Positions 1-6,518 of a stretch of 6,573 nt of DNA are shown here, piece after piece. The stretch is taken from assembly GCA_903829855.1 (NCBI GenBank), contig CAIKRN010000014.1, positions 1 to 6,573 of the forward strand. Reading direction: 5' to 3'. The stretch's first letter is position 1; each line of letters starts with the position of its first letter. The notes under the pieces were generated by a model. It had not been told where the DNA came from. It made no database searches and worked only from the letters and a program-made list of their open reading frames with translations. Source of the DNA: an uncultured Opitutia bacterium (GTDB lineage Bacteria > Verrucomicrobiota > Verrucomicrobiia > Opitutales > UBA953). Made by a program: the position numbers and the translations under genes.

Positions 1-1727
1 ACGACGGGAGCAGTGTTGCCGACCACGATGGGTACGGCGAAGGAAGATTCGCCGCCTTGGCCGTCGCTGACGGTGAGCTCGACGGAGAAGTTGCCAGCTT
101 GTTCGAGGGAGACCGCGAGTTCTTCGCCCGTACCGAGGGCTCTGCCAGAAGGCAGGAGTTTCCAAGAGTAGCTGAGTTTGCCGCCATCCGGATCACGCGA
201 CCCTTTCCCCGAGAGCACGGTCTTCAAAGGCGCTACGCCTGAAGTGGCCGAGGCGCTTGCCTTGGCGATGGGCGGCAGGTTACCACGAATGTAGGAGATT
301 TTGAGCAAAGCTGCATCGGCGTTCGCTCCCCAGGTTTCGCCGTAATCGAGCATGTAGAGGCAACCATCCGGACCGAAGGTCGCGTCGACCGGGCGCTTGA
401 TGACATAGCCGCCAGCGTCGATGAGGGCCTTCTGCTTCTTCAACTGATCTTCGGTGTTGCCGAGGACGATGGCGCCGTTGGTGAAAGCCTCCAGCCCGAC
501 GAGGTCGGAATTCTGGTCGAGGCGGGCCCATTTGATAAACGGTCGCTGCCAATCCCAGAAGAGGAGGGAGCGATCGAAGTGCTTCGGGAAGCCATTGGTC
601 TTCTCGAAAGACTCCTGCCAGTAGAACACCGGACCGGCACAAGCGGTGCGGCCGCCTTCGCCGAGCTCAGGCCATTTGTCCGAGACGGCATAGGGCCAGT
701 AGATGAAGGCGGGAACGGCTGGAGGAAGATCAACGAGACCGGTGTTGTTGCGGCTGTTATTGCGCGGGTGGAGCGGGTCGAACATCGGTCCGGCCTTCTT
801 GGTCTCGTAATCGTAGGCGGCGTAAGGCGAATTATTTCCCACGAAGAGAGGATAGCCAAAGTTACCAGCTTTCTTGGCCTGATTGATTTCATCATAACCG
901 CGCGAACCCCGCGGTCCGTCGTTACGTGAATCCGGCCCGACTTCACCCCAGTAGACATAGCCGGTTTTTTGGTCGATGTTCATGCGCCAGGGGTTGCGGC
1001 AACCCATGGCGAAGATTTCCGGACGAGTCTTGGGCGTGCCGACGGGGAAGAGATTACCTTCGGGGATGCTATAGGTGGCATCATCGTTGAGGCGGATGCG
1101 GCTGACTTTGCCGACCAGCGTATTGCTGTTGGCCGAAGTGCGCTGGCCGTCCCATGGCTCCTTGCCGATGCGTTGATCGAGCGGGGCATAGCCCTCGCTG
1201 TCGCCAAAGGGGCTGGTGTTGTCACCCGCCGTGAAATACAGGCAGCCATCCGGGCCAAACTTGACCGTGCCTCCGTGGTGACAGCACTGCAGGCGCTGTT
1301 CTTCATATTTCAGAATCAGCTTCTCGCTCCCGGCTACCAACTGGTCGTCCTTCACGTCGAAGCGCGAGAGGTACTGTCCTTCGAATCCGATCGGAGAGTA
1401 GAGGATGTAAATCCAGCCGTTCTTGGCGAACTTAGGATCGAGGGCGAAGGCGAGGAAGCCGTTCTCCTGCGACTTAAAGACTTCCATCGACGCGACCAAG
1501 GTCACGCGGCGGGTCTTCGGATCGTAAATCTTGAGCGCACCGGTGTACTCGTTGAGCCAGATCCGACCGTCCGGAGCAATTTCGAGGTGCATCGGCTGCG
1601 GCAGATTGCCGAGGAGTTTGTCGACCTTGAAGCGAACGTCTTCCGGGGCTTCGGCCGCACGGGCGAAGGGGGCGGACGCCAGGGTGCAGGCGGCCAGGAA
1701 TACGGAGAGGGGGCGGGACATATTCAT
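1..1727 (-). CDS. Secreted PQQ-dependent sugar dehydrogenase-like protein (GSDH family) with PKD domain, 3' end cut off by window
   Basis: An uninterrupted frame of 575 codons runs from an ATG at 1727 to the window edge with no stop, so the C-terminus is missing. Residues 1-25 look like a signal peptide (hydrophobic VFLAACTLASAPFARA, likely cut after ARA), which implies a periplasmic or exported protein. Residues about 32-480 form a glucose/sorbosone dehydrogenase beta-propeller: CHHGG (149-153; His150 sits where the catalytic His144 of Acinetobacter soluble glucose dehydrogenase falls), GDN (168-170), RNP (244-246, the PQQ-contacting Arg-Asn), GPDS (264-267), DEIN (279-282) and GNFGYP (288-293). 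A second FGPDGCLYMLDYGE stretch lies at 451-464. Residues about 485-570 are a PKD domain (SRDPDGGKLSYSW, ELTVSDGQGG). The expected reaction is oxidation of a sugar or related alcohol with PQQ as cofactor; the substrate cannot be told. Relatives often continue into a cytochrome c domain, which would lie outside this window. An in-frame ATG at 1721 is an alternative start; only a weak AAGG sits 12 nt before the first. Its promoter must lie after the terminator at 1861-1890. Confidence 0.9.
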   Translation of the reverse strand, partial: MNMSRPLSVFLAACTLASAPFARAAEAPEDVRFKVDKLLGNLPQPMHLEIAPDGRIWLNEYTGALKIYDPKTRRVTLVASMEVFKSQENGFLAFALDPKFAKNGWIYILYSPIGFEGQYLSRFDVKDDQLVAGSEKLILKYEEQRLQCCHHGGTVKFGPDGCLYFTAGDNTSPFGDSEGYAPLDQRIGKEPWDGQRTSANSNTLVGKVSRIRLNDDATYSIPEGNLFPVGTPKTRPEIFAMGCRNPWRMNIDQKTGYVYWGEVGPDSRNDGPRGSRGYDEINQAKKAGNFGYPLFVGNNSPYAAYDYETKKAGPMFDPLHPRNNSRNNTGLVDLPPAVPAFIYWPYAVSDKWPELGEGGRTACAGPVFYWQESFEKTNGFPKHFDRSLLFWDWQRPFIKWARLDQNSDLVGLEAFTNGAIVLGNTEDQLKKQKALIDAGGYVIKRPVDATFGPDGCLYMLDYGETWGANADAALLKISYIRGNLPPIAKASASATSGVAPLKTVLSGKGSRDPDGGKLSYSWKLLPSGRALGTGEELAVSLEQAGNFSVELTVSDGQGGESSFAVPIVVGNTAPV

Positions 1728-1809
1728 AAGATGGGGTGACCTTGGGGAATGGTGGGGGTTCCCGCAGGGTTAGGAAAAGTAGCCGAAGGGCAAGCGGGGA
1801 GCAGATTGA

Positions 1810-1842
1810 GGGATAGGGGTAGGGGTGGGGGTGGGGGAGGGG
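1810..1842 (+). repeat. G-run tract with G-quadruplex potential
   Basis: Six consecutive runs of 3 to 5 G are separated by 1-3 nt linkers (runs at 1810-1812, 1816-1819, 1822-1825, 1827-1831, 1833-1837, 1839-1842). The plus strand therefore meets the usual G-quadruplex pattern several times over. It lies in the gap between the suf terminator and the dehydrogenase start, 83 nt or more upstream of that start. It is the template strand for the dehydrogenase, so a transcript crossing it would be C-rich. Whether it is regulatory or only a simple-sequence slippage tract cannot be told from sequence. Confidence 0.75.
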
Positions 1843-1860
1843 TAGGCAGGAAAGGCATCG

Positions 1861-1890
1861 AAAACAGAACGTCCGCCGATTGGCGGACGT
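1861..1890 (-). terminator. Rho-independent terminator of the suf operon
   Basis: A perfect 9-bp inverted repeat (1869-1877 and 1882-1890, arm ACGTCCGCC/GGCGGACGT) encloses a 4-nt loop. Read on the minus strand, the stem is followed directly by TCTGTTTTC, a U-rich tail. The stem begins 31 nt after the last base of the sufT stop codon. The other orientation has no U-tract, so the terminator works in one direction only. It separates the suf operon from the dehydrogenase gene on the same strand. The rest of the 193-nt gap holds the G-run tract; I found no convincing -10/-35 pair for the dehydrogenase. Confidence 0.88.
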
Positions 1891-1920
1891 CGTGGGAGGC
1901 TTGCTTGGCTCGAGACCTAG

Positions 1921-2547
1921 TCAGATCAACCCGAGCTGCATCTTCCCGTCTTCAGAAATCATGGTCTGGGTCCAAGGCGGGTCCCAGACGATGTCGACGC
2001 GGGCTTGATTGATACCTGGCACGCCGAGCACTCGGTTCCGGGCGTCTTCAGCGATCACGGGCCCCATGCCGCAACCCGGCGCAGTGAGCGTCATGGCGAC
2101 GATCACGCTATGCCGATCAGCGGAATTTTCTAAGGGCTCGACCTTGAGCGAATAGACGAGTCCGAGGTCGACGATGTTCACCGGGATCTCGGGGTCGAAA
2201 ACTTTCTTCAGGCTTTCCCAGACGGCTTCATCGGAAGGTTTGCCAGAGTGGCCAGGATGCTCGGCCGTGCCGACAGATCCATAGGCGTCGGTCTTGCCTT
2301 CGTTTTCGGTGGAGTCTGACGGGGGCTGTTCTCCAAGGCTATCAGCGTCGCTGCCTTTGATGCGGAACATGCCGTTGTCGCAGACGACGGTGAAGTTGCC
2401 GCCGAGTCGGTGCGTGATGGTCACCTTGGTGCCGGCAGGCAGGACGGCGGGATCGCCCGCCGGGATGACGGTGGCTTGGACATCACGTGTGAGCGTGCGG
2501 TCGTGCGGGCTAGGCGTGTGGCGCTGGCCGGTGGTGTCGTCGCTCAT
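1921..2547 (-). CDS. sufT: SufT, MIP18/DUF59-family Fe-S maturation protein
   Basis: The product is 208 aa, somewhat longer than the roughly 180 aa I recall as usual for SufT. Residues about 23-72 are the SufT-specific N-terminal region (IPAGDPAVLPAGTKVTITH, then DADSLG). Residues about 105-195 are the MIP18/DUF59 domain with DPEIPVNIVDLGLVY (118-132), the Cys-bearing loop TAPGCGMGP (155-163, Cys159), VWDPPW (187-192) and the family-typical tail ending QLGLI. Between them (about 73-104) lies a hydrophilic linker rich in Ser, Gly, Glu and Pro, which accounts for much of the extra length. Proteins of this family act in the cytosol in maturing Fe-S proteins or delivering clusters, not in building the cluster on the scaffold. 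The ATG starts 2 nt after the sufD stop, which implies coupled translation, and no clear Shine-Dalgarno is seen. It is the last gene before the terminator. The fused SufT N-region distinguishes it from a bare DUF59 protein such as PaaD. Confidence 0.9.
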   Translation of the reverse strand: MSDDTTGQRHTPSPHDRTLTRDVQATVIPAGDPAVLPAGTKVTITHRLGGNFTVVCDNGMFRIKGSDADSLGEQPPSDSTENEGKTDAYGSVGTAEHPGHSGKPSDEAVWESLKKVFDPEIPVNIVDLGLVYSLKVEPLENSADRHSVIVAMTLTAPGCGMGPVIAEDARNRVLGVPGINQARVDIVWDPPWTQTMISEDGKMQLGLI

Positions 2548-2549
2548 AT

Positions 2550-3875
2550 TCAGGCTTGGTGGAATTTTTGACGGAGCATCTCGCGGACGATGGCGACCGC
2601 TTCTTCGTGGCCAACCTTCGCGAGGACTTCTTCGAGGAAGCCTTGGGCGAGCAGTTCCTGCGCGGTGGCCAGGGGGATGCCGCGGGCCTGCAGGTAGAAT
2701 AGTTCCGCCGGATCAATTTGGCCAGTCGTCGCGCCGTGCGAGCACTTTACGTCGTTGGCCTCAATCTCGAGCCCAGGCAGGGAGTCCGCTTCGGCGTCCG
2801 GCGAGAGGAGGAGATTCCGATTCGTCTGGAAGGCGTCCGTATGCTGGGCATCCGGTTCAACCTTGATGAGACCCGAGAAGATCGTGCGCGCTTTGCCGAG
2901 CAGGACGTTCTTAAAGAGCAAATCGGACTTGGCATGACCGGCAGCGTGAATTTGCAGGGTGCGTTGATCGAATTCCTGTTCACCTGAAGCAACGCTGATG
3001 CCGTAAAGGCGGACATCGGCGCCTTCCCCTTCAACGCGTACGGCATTTTCAAGGCGCGCCCGACGTGAGCCGACCGCGGCGTTCACGGAACAGATCAAGG
3101 AGTCGCGCCCGCCGCAGGTGTTATCGATTTGGAAGGATTGCGTGGCGGAACCCCAAGCTTGCACTGCGAGGCGGTGGACCTGTGAGCCCTTACCCGCATG
3201 GATGTCGGCGACCGAAATCGCTAAGGCTCGTTGGTCGGGCTTAGCCGAGAAGTGGAAATCGTGGACGGCCGCCTGAGTCTGCTCGCCTGAAATAATGAGT
3301 GCGTGCGGGAAGACCGCGACACCGTCGGTTAAGGTCCAGGTGACGGAGACGAAGGGCTGCTTTACTTCGACGCCCTTGGGGACGTGCAGGACGTACCCCG
3401 AGCGCAGCCAAGCGCGATGCAGGGCCGCGAACTTATCTCCGCCGAGTCCGACGGGGTGCTTAAGTAAGTGCTCCTTAAGTAGGGCGGGGTGATGCTTGAT
3501 GGCATCTTCCAAGGATTCAAAGATTACGCCTTGGGCGGCGAGTTCCGGCGAGAGCGACGGTTTTAGGACGCAATGCCCGTCGATATGAACAATCAGTCCG
3601 GCGGCGTCAGGGATGAGCTGCGAGCGGGCGATGAGCGCCGCGGCCTGGGCTTCAGTCGGCTCGGGAGCAGGTGCGTAGTCGGCGAGCGAAAGCGTGCGCG
3701 TGTCGGAGAAGCGCCACTTCTCGTGTGAGAGCTTCGGCATCGGTAACGACTGGAAGGAGTGCCAGCCCTGTTGACGGAGCACGGCGAACCAGTCGTGGGC
3801 GCGGTAACGTGCGGTTTCAGCGGATTGCAGGGCGGCGTCGAGGACGCCGGTGCCAGCGGGGGCGACGGCATTCAT
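2550..3875 (-). CDS. sufD: SufD, Fe-S cluster assembly scaffold subunit
   Basis: The product is 441 aa, in the normal SufD range (E. coli about 423). The N-terminal part (1-130) is helical and includes the PMPKLSHEKWRFSDTR stretch (45-60), typical of SufD, where the 'K/E-W-R/K-Y/F-T/S' segment is common. A beta-helix core follows (about 155-370), then the C-terminal helical domain with KCSHGATTGQID (377-388), whose His380 matches the E. coli His360 implicated in nascent cluster formation; then FYLQARGI (393-400). SufD pairs with SufB to make the SufBC2D complex in the cytosol, where it supports iron acquisition and cluster assembly. Its ATG overlaps the sufB stop codon by 4 nt (ATGA, 3872-3875), so translation is probably coupled. 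It is distinguished from SufB by lower conservation, the N-terminal helical region, and the CSHGAT motif in place of the SufB EHE-type segment. Confidence 0.95.
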   Translation of the reverse strand: MNAVAPAGTGVLDAALQSAETARYRAHDWFAVLRQQGWHSFQSLPMPKLSHEKWRFSDTRTLSLADYAPAPEPTEAQAAALIARSQLIPDAAGLIVHIDGHCVLKPSLSPELAAQGVIFESLEDAIKHHPALLKEHLLKHPVGLGGDKFAALHRAWLRSGYVLHVPKGVEVKQPFVSVTWTLTDGVAVFPHALIISGEQTQAAVHDFHFSAKPDQRALAISVADIHAGKGSQVHRLAVQAWGSATQSFQIDNTCGGRDSLICSVNAAVGSRRARLENAVRVEGEGADVRLYGISVASGEQEFDQRTLQIHAAGHAKSDLLFKNVLLGKARTIFSGLIKVEPDAQHTDAFQTNRNLLLSPDAEADSLPGLEIEANDVKCSHGATTGQIDPAELFYLQARGIPLATAQELLAQGFLEEVLAKVGHEEAVAIVREMLRQKFHQA

Positions 3876-5299
3876 CCGACGGACCCTTCCATCTGCAGTT
3901 CAATGAGGCGCTTCAGTTCGACGGAGTATTCCATCGGGAATTCCTTCACGAGGTCGTTGACGAAGCCATTCACCGCGAGCGACATCGCTTCGCCTTCGTT
4001 CAGGCCGCGCTGCATCATGTAGAAGATTTGCTCCGCCGAGACCTTGGAAACGCTGGCTTCGTGCTGAACGGAGTTTTTCTGGCCGCGCACGGAGATCGCT
4101 GGGTAGGTATCGGTGCGGCTATGCTCATTGATGAGCAGAGCGTCACACTCGGTGTTATTGCGGCAGTTTTTAAGGGTCTTCGGGATGTGGACCAGGCCGC
4201 GATAGGTCGAGCGACCCTTGCCGACGGAGATCGACTTCGCGATGATGTTGGAAGTGGTGTCATCGGCGGCGTGAATCATCTTCGCGCCGGTGTCTTGATG
4301 CTGCCCGTCATTTGCCAACGCGATGGAGAGGACTTCGCCCCGCGCGCGCTTTCCGCGCAGAATTACGCCGGGGTACTTCATCGTGAGGCGTGAGCCGATA
4401 TTGCAATCGATCCAGCGCACTTCGGCGTCCTCTTCGGCCATCCCGCGCTTAGTAACGAGGTTGAAGACGTTGGCGGACCAGTTCTGGACGGTGATGTATT
4501 GGATCTTCGCACCCTTGAGGGCGACGAGTTCGACGACGGCAGAGTGCAGGGTGGCGGTCTCGAACTTCGGAGCCGTACAGCCTTCCATGTAGGTGACTTC
4601 CGCGCCCTCGTCGGCGATGATCAGCGTGCGTTCAAATTGACCGAAGTTCTCAGCATTAATGCGGAAATAGGCCTGCAGGGGCTGGTTCACCTTCACGCCC
4701 TTGGGGATGTAGATAAAGGAGCCTCCCGAGAAGACCGCGGAGTTGAGGGCGGAGAACTTGTTGTCGCCCATGGGGATGACCTTGCCGAAGTATTTACGGA
4801 AAATCTCCGGGTGGTCGCGCAATCCCTCGGTTGGGCCGCAGAAGATGACGCCGAGTTTCTCGAGCTCTTCCTTCATGCGAGAGTAGACCGCTTCGGAGTC
4901 AAATTGCGCTTCGACGCCGGCGAGGAACTTGCGTTCAGATTCGGGGATGCCGAGGCGTTCGAAGGTCTGCTTCACGTCGTCGGGGACTTCTTCCCAGGTG
5001 CGCACGGCTTTCTGGCCCTTGGACAGGTAATAGCGGATGTCCTCGAACTTGATGTTACTGAGGTCTTCCGTCGCCCAGTGGGTGGGCATGGGGAGGCTCT
5101 CGAAAACCTTGAGGGCTTTCTGGCGGAACTCGCGGATCCATTCCTCTTCGCCCTTCACCTTGACGATGTAGTCGATGGTCGAGGCAGTGAGGCCGATACC
5201 GGCGTCGAAGGCATAGTTCTCCTCGAATTTAAAATCGCCCTTCGAGCGATCGATTTCGACTGCTTCGCGCTGCGCCTGGGATTCTTCGATGTCGGCCAT
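3872..5299 (-). CDS. sufB: SufB, Fe-S cluster assembly scaffold subunit
   Basis: The product is 475 aa, full length for SufB (E. coli 495). Residues that I align to functionally important E. coli positions are present: Arg213 and Asn215 (R226, N228), Cys241 in EGCTAP (C254), Gln272 and Trp274 in VQNW (Q285, W287), Lys284 in VTKR (K303), Cys385 in TECDALL (C405) and His413-Glu414 (H433, E434). The residue before this pair is Gln412 where E. coli has Glu432. The C-terminus ends in EGSVG, typical of SufB. SufB is the main scaffold on which the nascent cluster is built, within cytosolic SufBC2D, using sulfur from a SufS-type desulfurase that is not encoded here. The gene starts 5 nt after the sufC stop and overlaps sufD by 4 nt. 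No Shine-Dalgarno precedes the ATG (AAAGCAA), so reinitiation after sufC is likely. Open frames on the opposite strand here are coding shadows. Confidence 0.97.
   Translation of the reverse strand: MADIEESQAQREAVEIDRSKGDFKFEENYAFDAGIGLTASTIDYIVKVKGEEEWIREFRQKALKVFESLPMPTHWATEDLSNIKFEDIRYYLSKGQKAVRTWEEVPDDVKQTFERLGIPESERKFLAGVEAQFDSEAVYSRMKEELEKLGVIFCGPTEGLRDHPEIFRKYFGKVIPMGDNKFSALNSAVFSGGSFIYIPKGVKVNQPLQAYFRINAENFGQFERTLIIADEGAEVTYMEGCTAPKFETATLHSAVVELVALKGAKIQYITVQNWSANVFNLVTKRGMAEEDAEVRWIDCNIGSRLTMKYPGVILRGKRARGEVLSIALANDGQHQDTGAKMIHAADDTTSNIIAKSISVGKGRSTYRGLVHIPKTLKNCRNNTECDALLINEHSRTDTYPAISVRGQKNSVQHEASVSKVSAEQIFYMMQRGLNEGEAMSLAVNGFVNDLVKEFPMEYSVELKRLIELQMEGSVG
3885..3890 (-). promoter_or_regulatory. 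Possible Shine-Dalgarno for sufD
   Basis: GGAAGG on the minus strand lies 9 nt before the sufD ATG, inside the last codons of sufB. It is the only suf gene start in this window with a recognisable purine-rich site at about the right distance. Because it also encodes the conserved SufB tail (Glu-Gly), it could be incidental. Confidence 0.4.
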
Positions 5300-5304
5300 T
5301 TGCT

Positions 5305-6063
5305 TTAGGCGGTAGCGAGTTCAGTTTTTACCCAATCATAACCCTTGGCTTCGAGTTCGAGGGCGAGTTCCTTGCCGCCGCTGTGTACGATCCTCCCGTC
5401 CCACATGATGTGGACGCGGTCGGGGACGATATACTCAAGGAGACGTTGGTAGTGGGTGATGACGAGGAAGCCGGTGTCCGGTCCGCGCATGGCGTTGACG
5501 CCTTCGGCCACGATGCGGAGGGCGTCGATATCGAGGCCGGAGTCGGTTTCATCGAGCACGGCGTACTTTGGCTTGAGCATCATCAGTTGGAGGATTTCGC
5601 AGCGTTTCTTTTCGCCGCCGGAGAAGCCTTCATTGACGAAGCGGGCGGTGAACTTCCGGTCCATCTTCAGGGCGTCCATCTTCGCGTAAAGTTCCGTGTA
5701 ATAAGCCTTGGCGTCGAACGGGGCCCCCTTGGCTTGGCGTGCGACGATGGCGGCGCGGATGAAGTTGGCGATGGTCACGCCGGGGATTTCGCTCGGGTAC
5801 TGGAAGGCGAGGAAAAGGCCGGCCCGGGCGATGACATCCGGTGCCAGGCCCAGGATTTGTTCGCCGTCGAGGAAGGCTTCACCAGATTGCACGGAGTAAT
5901 CGGGATGGCCAGCGAGCACCTTGGAGAGGGTGCTTTTACCGGTGCCATTGGGCCCCATGATGGCGTGCACTTCGCCTTTGGGTACGGTGAGCGAGAAATC
6001 CTTCAGGATCTGCCGCTCGCCGATGGAGGCGCTAAGGTTCTTGATGACGAGAGAGTCGGACAT
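5305..6063 (-). CDS. sufC: SufC, ABC-type ATPase of the SufBCD complex
   Basis: The product is 252 aa, the usual SufC length. All ATPase motifs are intact: Walker A GPNGTGKST (37-45), Q-loop Gln88 in FLAFQYP, ABC signature FSGGEKKR (147-154), Walker B YAVLDETDSGLD (167-178) with catalytic Glu172, and switch His204 in ITHYQRLL. The LDETDSGLD and GFSGGEKKR forms are characteristic of SufC and separate it from transport ATPases; there is no membrane segment. Two copies bind SufB and SufD, and ATP-driven SufC dimerisation reshapes the scaffold during cluster assembly in the cytosol. The ATG lies 8 nt after the stop codon of the Fur-family gene and 5 nt separate it from sufB. No Shine-Dalgarno is visible in the leader (TTTCGTCC). 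SufC comes before SufB here, unlike the B-C-D order of E. coli and many cyanobacteria. Confidence 0.97.
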   Translation of the reverse strand: MSDSLVIKNLSASIGERQILKDFSLTVPKGEVHAIMGPNGTGKSTLSKVLAGHPDYSVQSGEAFLDGEQILGLAPDVIARAGLFLAFQYPSEIPGVTIANFIRAAIVARQAKGAPFDAKAYYTELYAKMDALKMDRKFTARFVNEGFSGGEKKRCEILQLMMLKPKYAVLDETDSGLDIDALRIVAEGVNAMRGPDTGFLVITHYQRLLEYIVPDRVHIMWDGRIVHSGGKELALELEAKGYDWVKTELATA

Positions 6064-6071
6064 GGACGAAA

Positions 6072-6518
6072 TTAGTTGGCGCTGTTGTCCTTGGCCTGAG
6101 CCCGGCCCTGGAAGCTGATCTCAATGATTTCTGAATCGAAACCTGGAGGCAGGATGGCGCGGAGGCTCTTGATGACTTCGGGCGGAAGTTCGATGTCGTG
6201 GACGCGTCCGGTCTCTTTATCCCGGAAGTGGGCGTGGGGGGAGAGGTTAGGGCAGTAGCGGGTGGATTCGCGCTCGTGGTTGACCTGGCGGACGAGGCCG
6301 CAGCCGACGAACGTTTCGAGGCAGTTGTAGACCGTGGCGAGGGAGAGCCCCGGCATGACCTCGCGGGCCCGGTTAAAGACTTCATCGACAGTGGGGTGGT
6401 CCCGCTCAGCGAGGAGGACGGAGAAGACGGCCTCGCGCTGCGAAGTGACCTTCTGGCCACTTTTATTGAGGGCTTCTTGTAGGTGTTCCCGGTCTAGATC
6501 AGTGAGACTTTGAATCAT
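6072..6518 (-). CDS. Fur/PerR-family metal-dependent transcriptional regulator, first gene of the suf operon
   Basis: The product is 148 aa, a normal Fur-family size. Residues about 8-85 form the winged-helix DNA-binding domain: KVTSQREAVFSVL (23-35), HPTVDEVF (41-48) and the recognition helix region LSLATVYNCLETF (58-70). Residues about 86-140 are the dimerisation/metal domain with PHAHF (94-98) and TGRVHDIELP (103-112). By alignment to B. subtilis PerR, His41, His95, His97 and Asp108 match H37, H91, H93 and D104 of the regulatory metal site, while Cys89 falls where PerR has Asp85. The CxxC pairs that bind structural zinc in Fur and PerR are both absent: DKET stands at the first, and the C-terminal tail has no Cys. 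It could sense iron, peroxide or another metal signal; sequence alone does not decide, so no symbol is given. Its position at the head of the operon, 8 nt before sufC, suggests autoregulated control of suf. The ATG lies inside an inverted repeat and has only a weak GAGCGG upstream. Confidence 0.92.
   Translation of the reverse strand: MIQSLTDLDREHLQEALNKSGQKVTSQREAVFSVLLAERDHPTVDEVFNRAREVMPGLSLATVYNCLETFVGCGLVRQVNHERESTRYCPNLSPHAHFRDKETGRVHDIELPPEVIKSLRAILPPGFDSEIIEISFQGRAQAKDNSAN

Noticed and set aside
280..958. Minus-strand open frames at 280-642 and 440-958
   Set aside because: They are on the same strand as the dehydrogenase but in other frames, Arg/Ser/Pro-rich and without motifs; the dehydrogenase frame is continuous through both.
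1686..1697. Lipobox-like LAAC at residues 11-14 of the dehydrogenase
   Set aside because: The cysteine comes after only a short hydrophobic stretch that continues past it, and a better signal peptidase I site (ARA before AEAP) lies at residues 22-24; lipoprotein processing is possible but less likely.
969..1739. Plus-strand open frame (256 codons) opposite the dehydrogenase
   Set aside because: The minus-strand frame here carries an intact signal peptide and GSDH motifs, so this frame is a shadow.
2294..2866. Plus-strand open frame (190 codons) across sufT and sufD
   Set aside because: It is antisense to the conserved ends of both genes and lacks any recognisable feature.
4086..4088. Apparent loss of the essential E. 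coli Cys405 in SufB (Val404 in the AISVRG segment)
   Set aside because: Counting residues against E. coli shows Cys405 belongs to the QCDSML segment, which is TECDALL here, so the cysteine is conserved at residue 385.
3671..4393. Plus-strand open frame (240 codons) across the sufB-sufD junction
   Set aside because: It is antisense to two well supported genes, starts with an Arg/Ala-rich low-complexity segment, and has no motif.
4499..5308. Long plus-strand open frame (269 codons) opposite sufB
   Set aside because: It is exactly antisense to a fully conserved SufB; its composition (many Val, Gly, Asp, Glu, Leu) is what GC-rich codons give on the opposite strand, and no family motif is visible.
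5383..6075. Plus-strand open frame (230 codons) opposite sufC
   Set aside because: It mirrors SufC codons across the whole gene, shows no recognisable domain or ribosome site, and is explained by codon bias on the coding strand.
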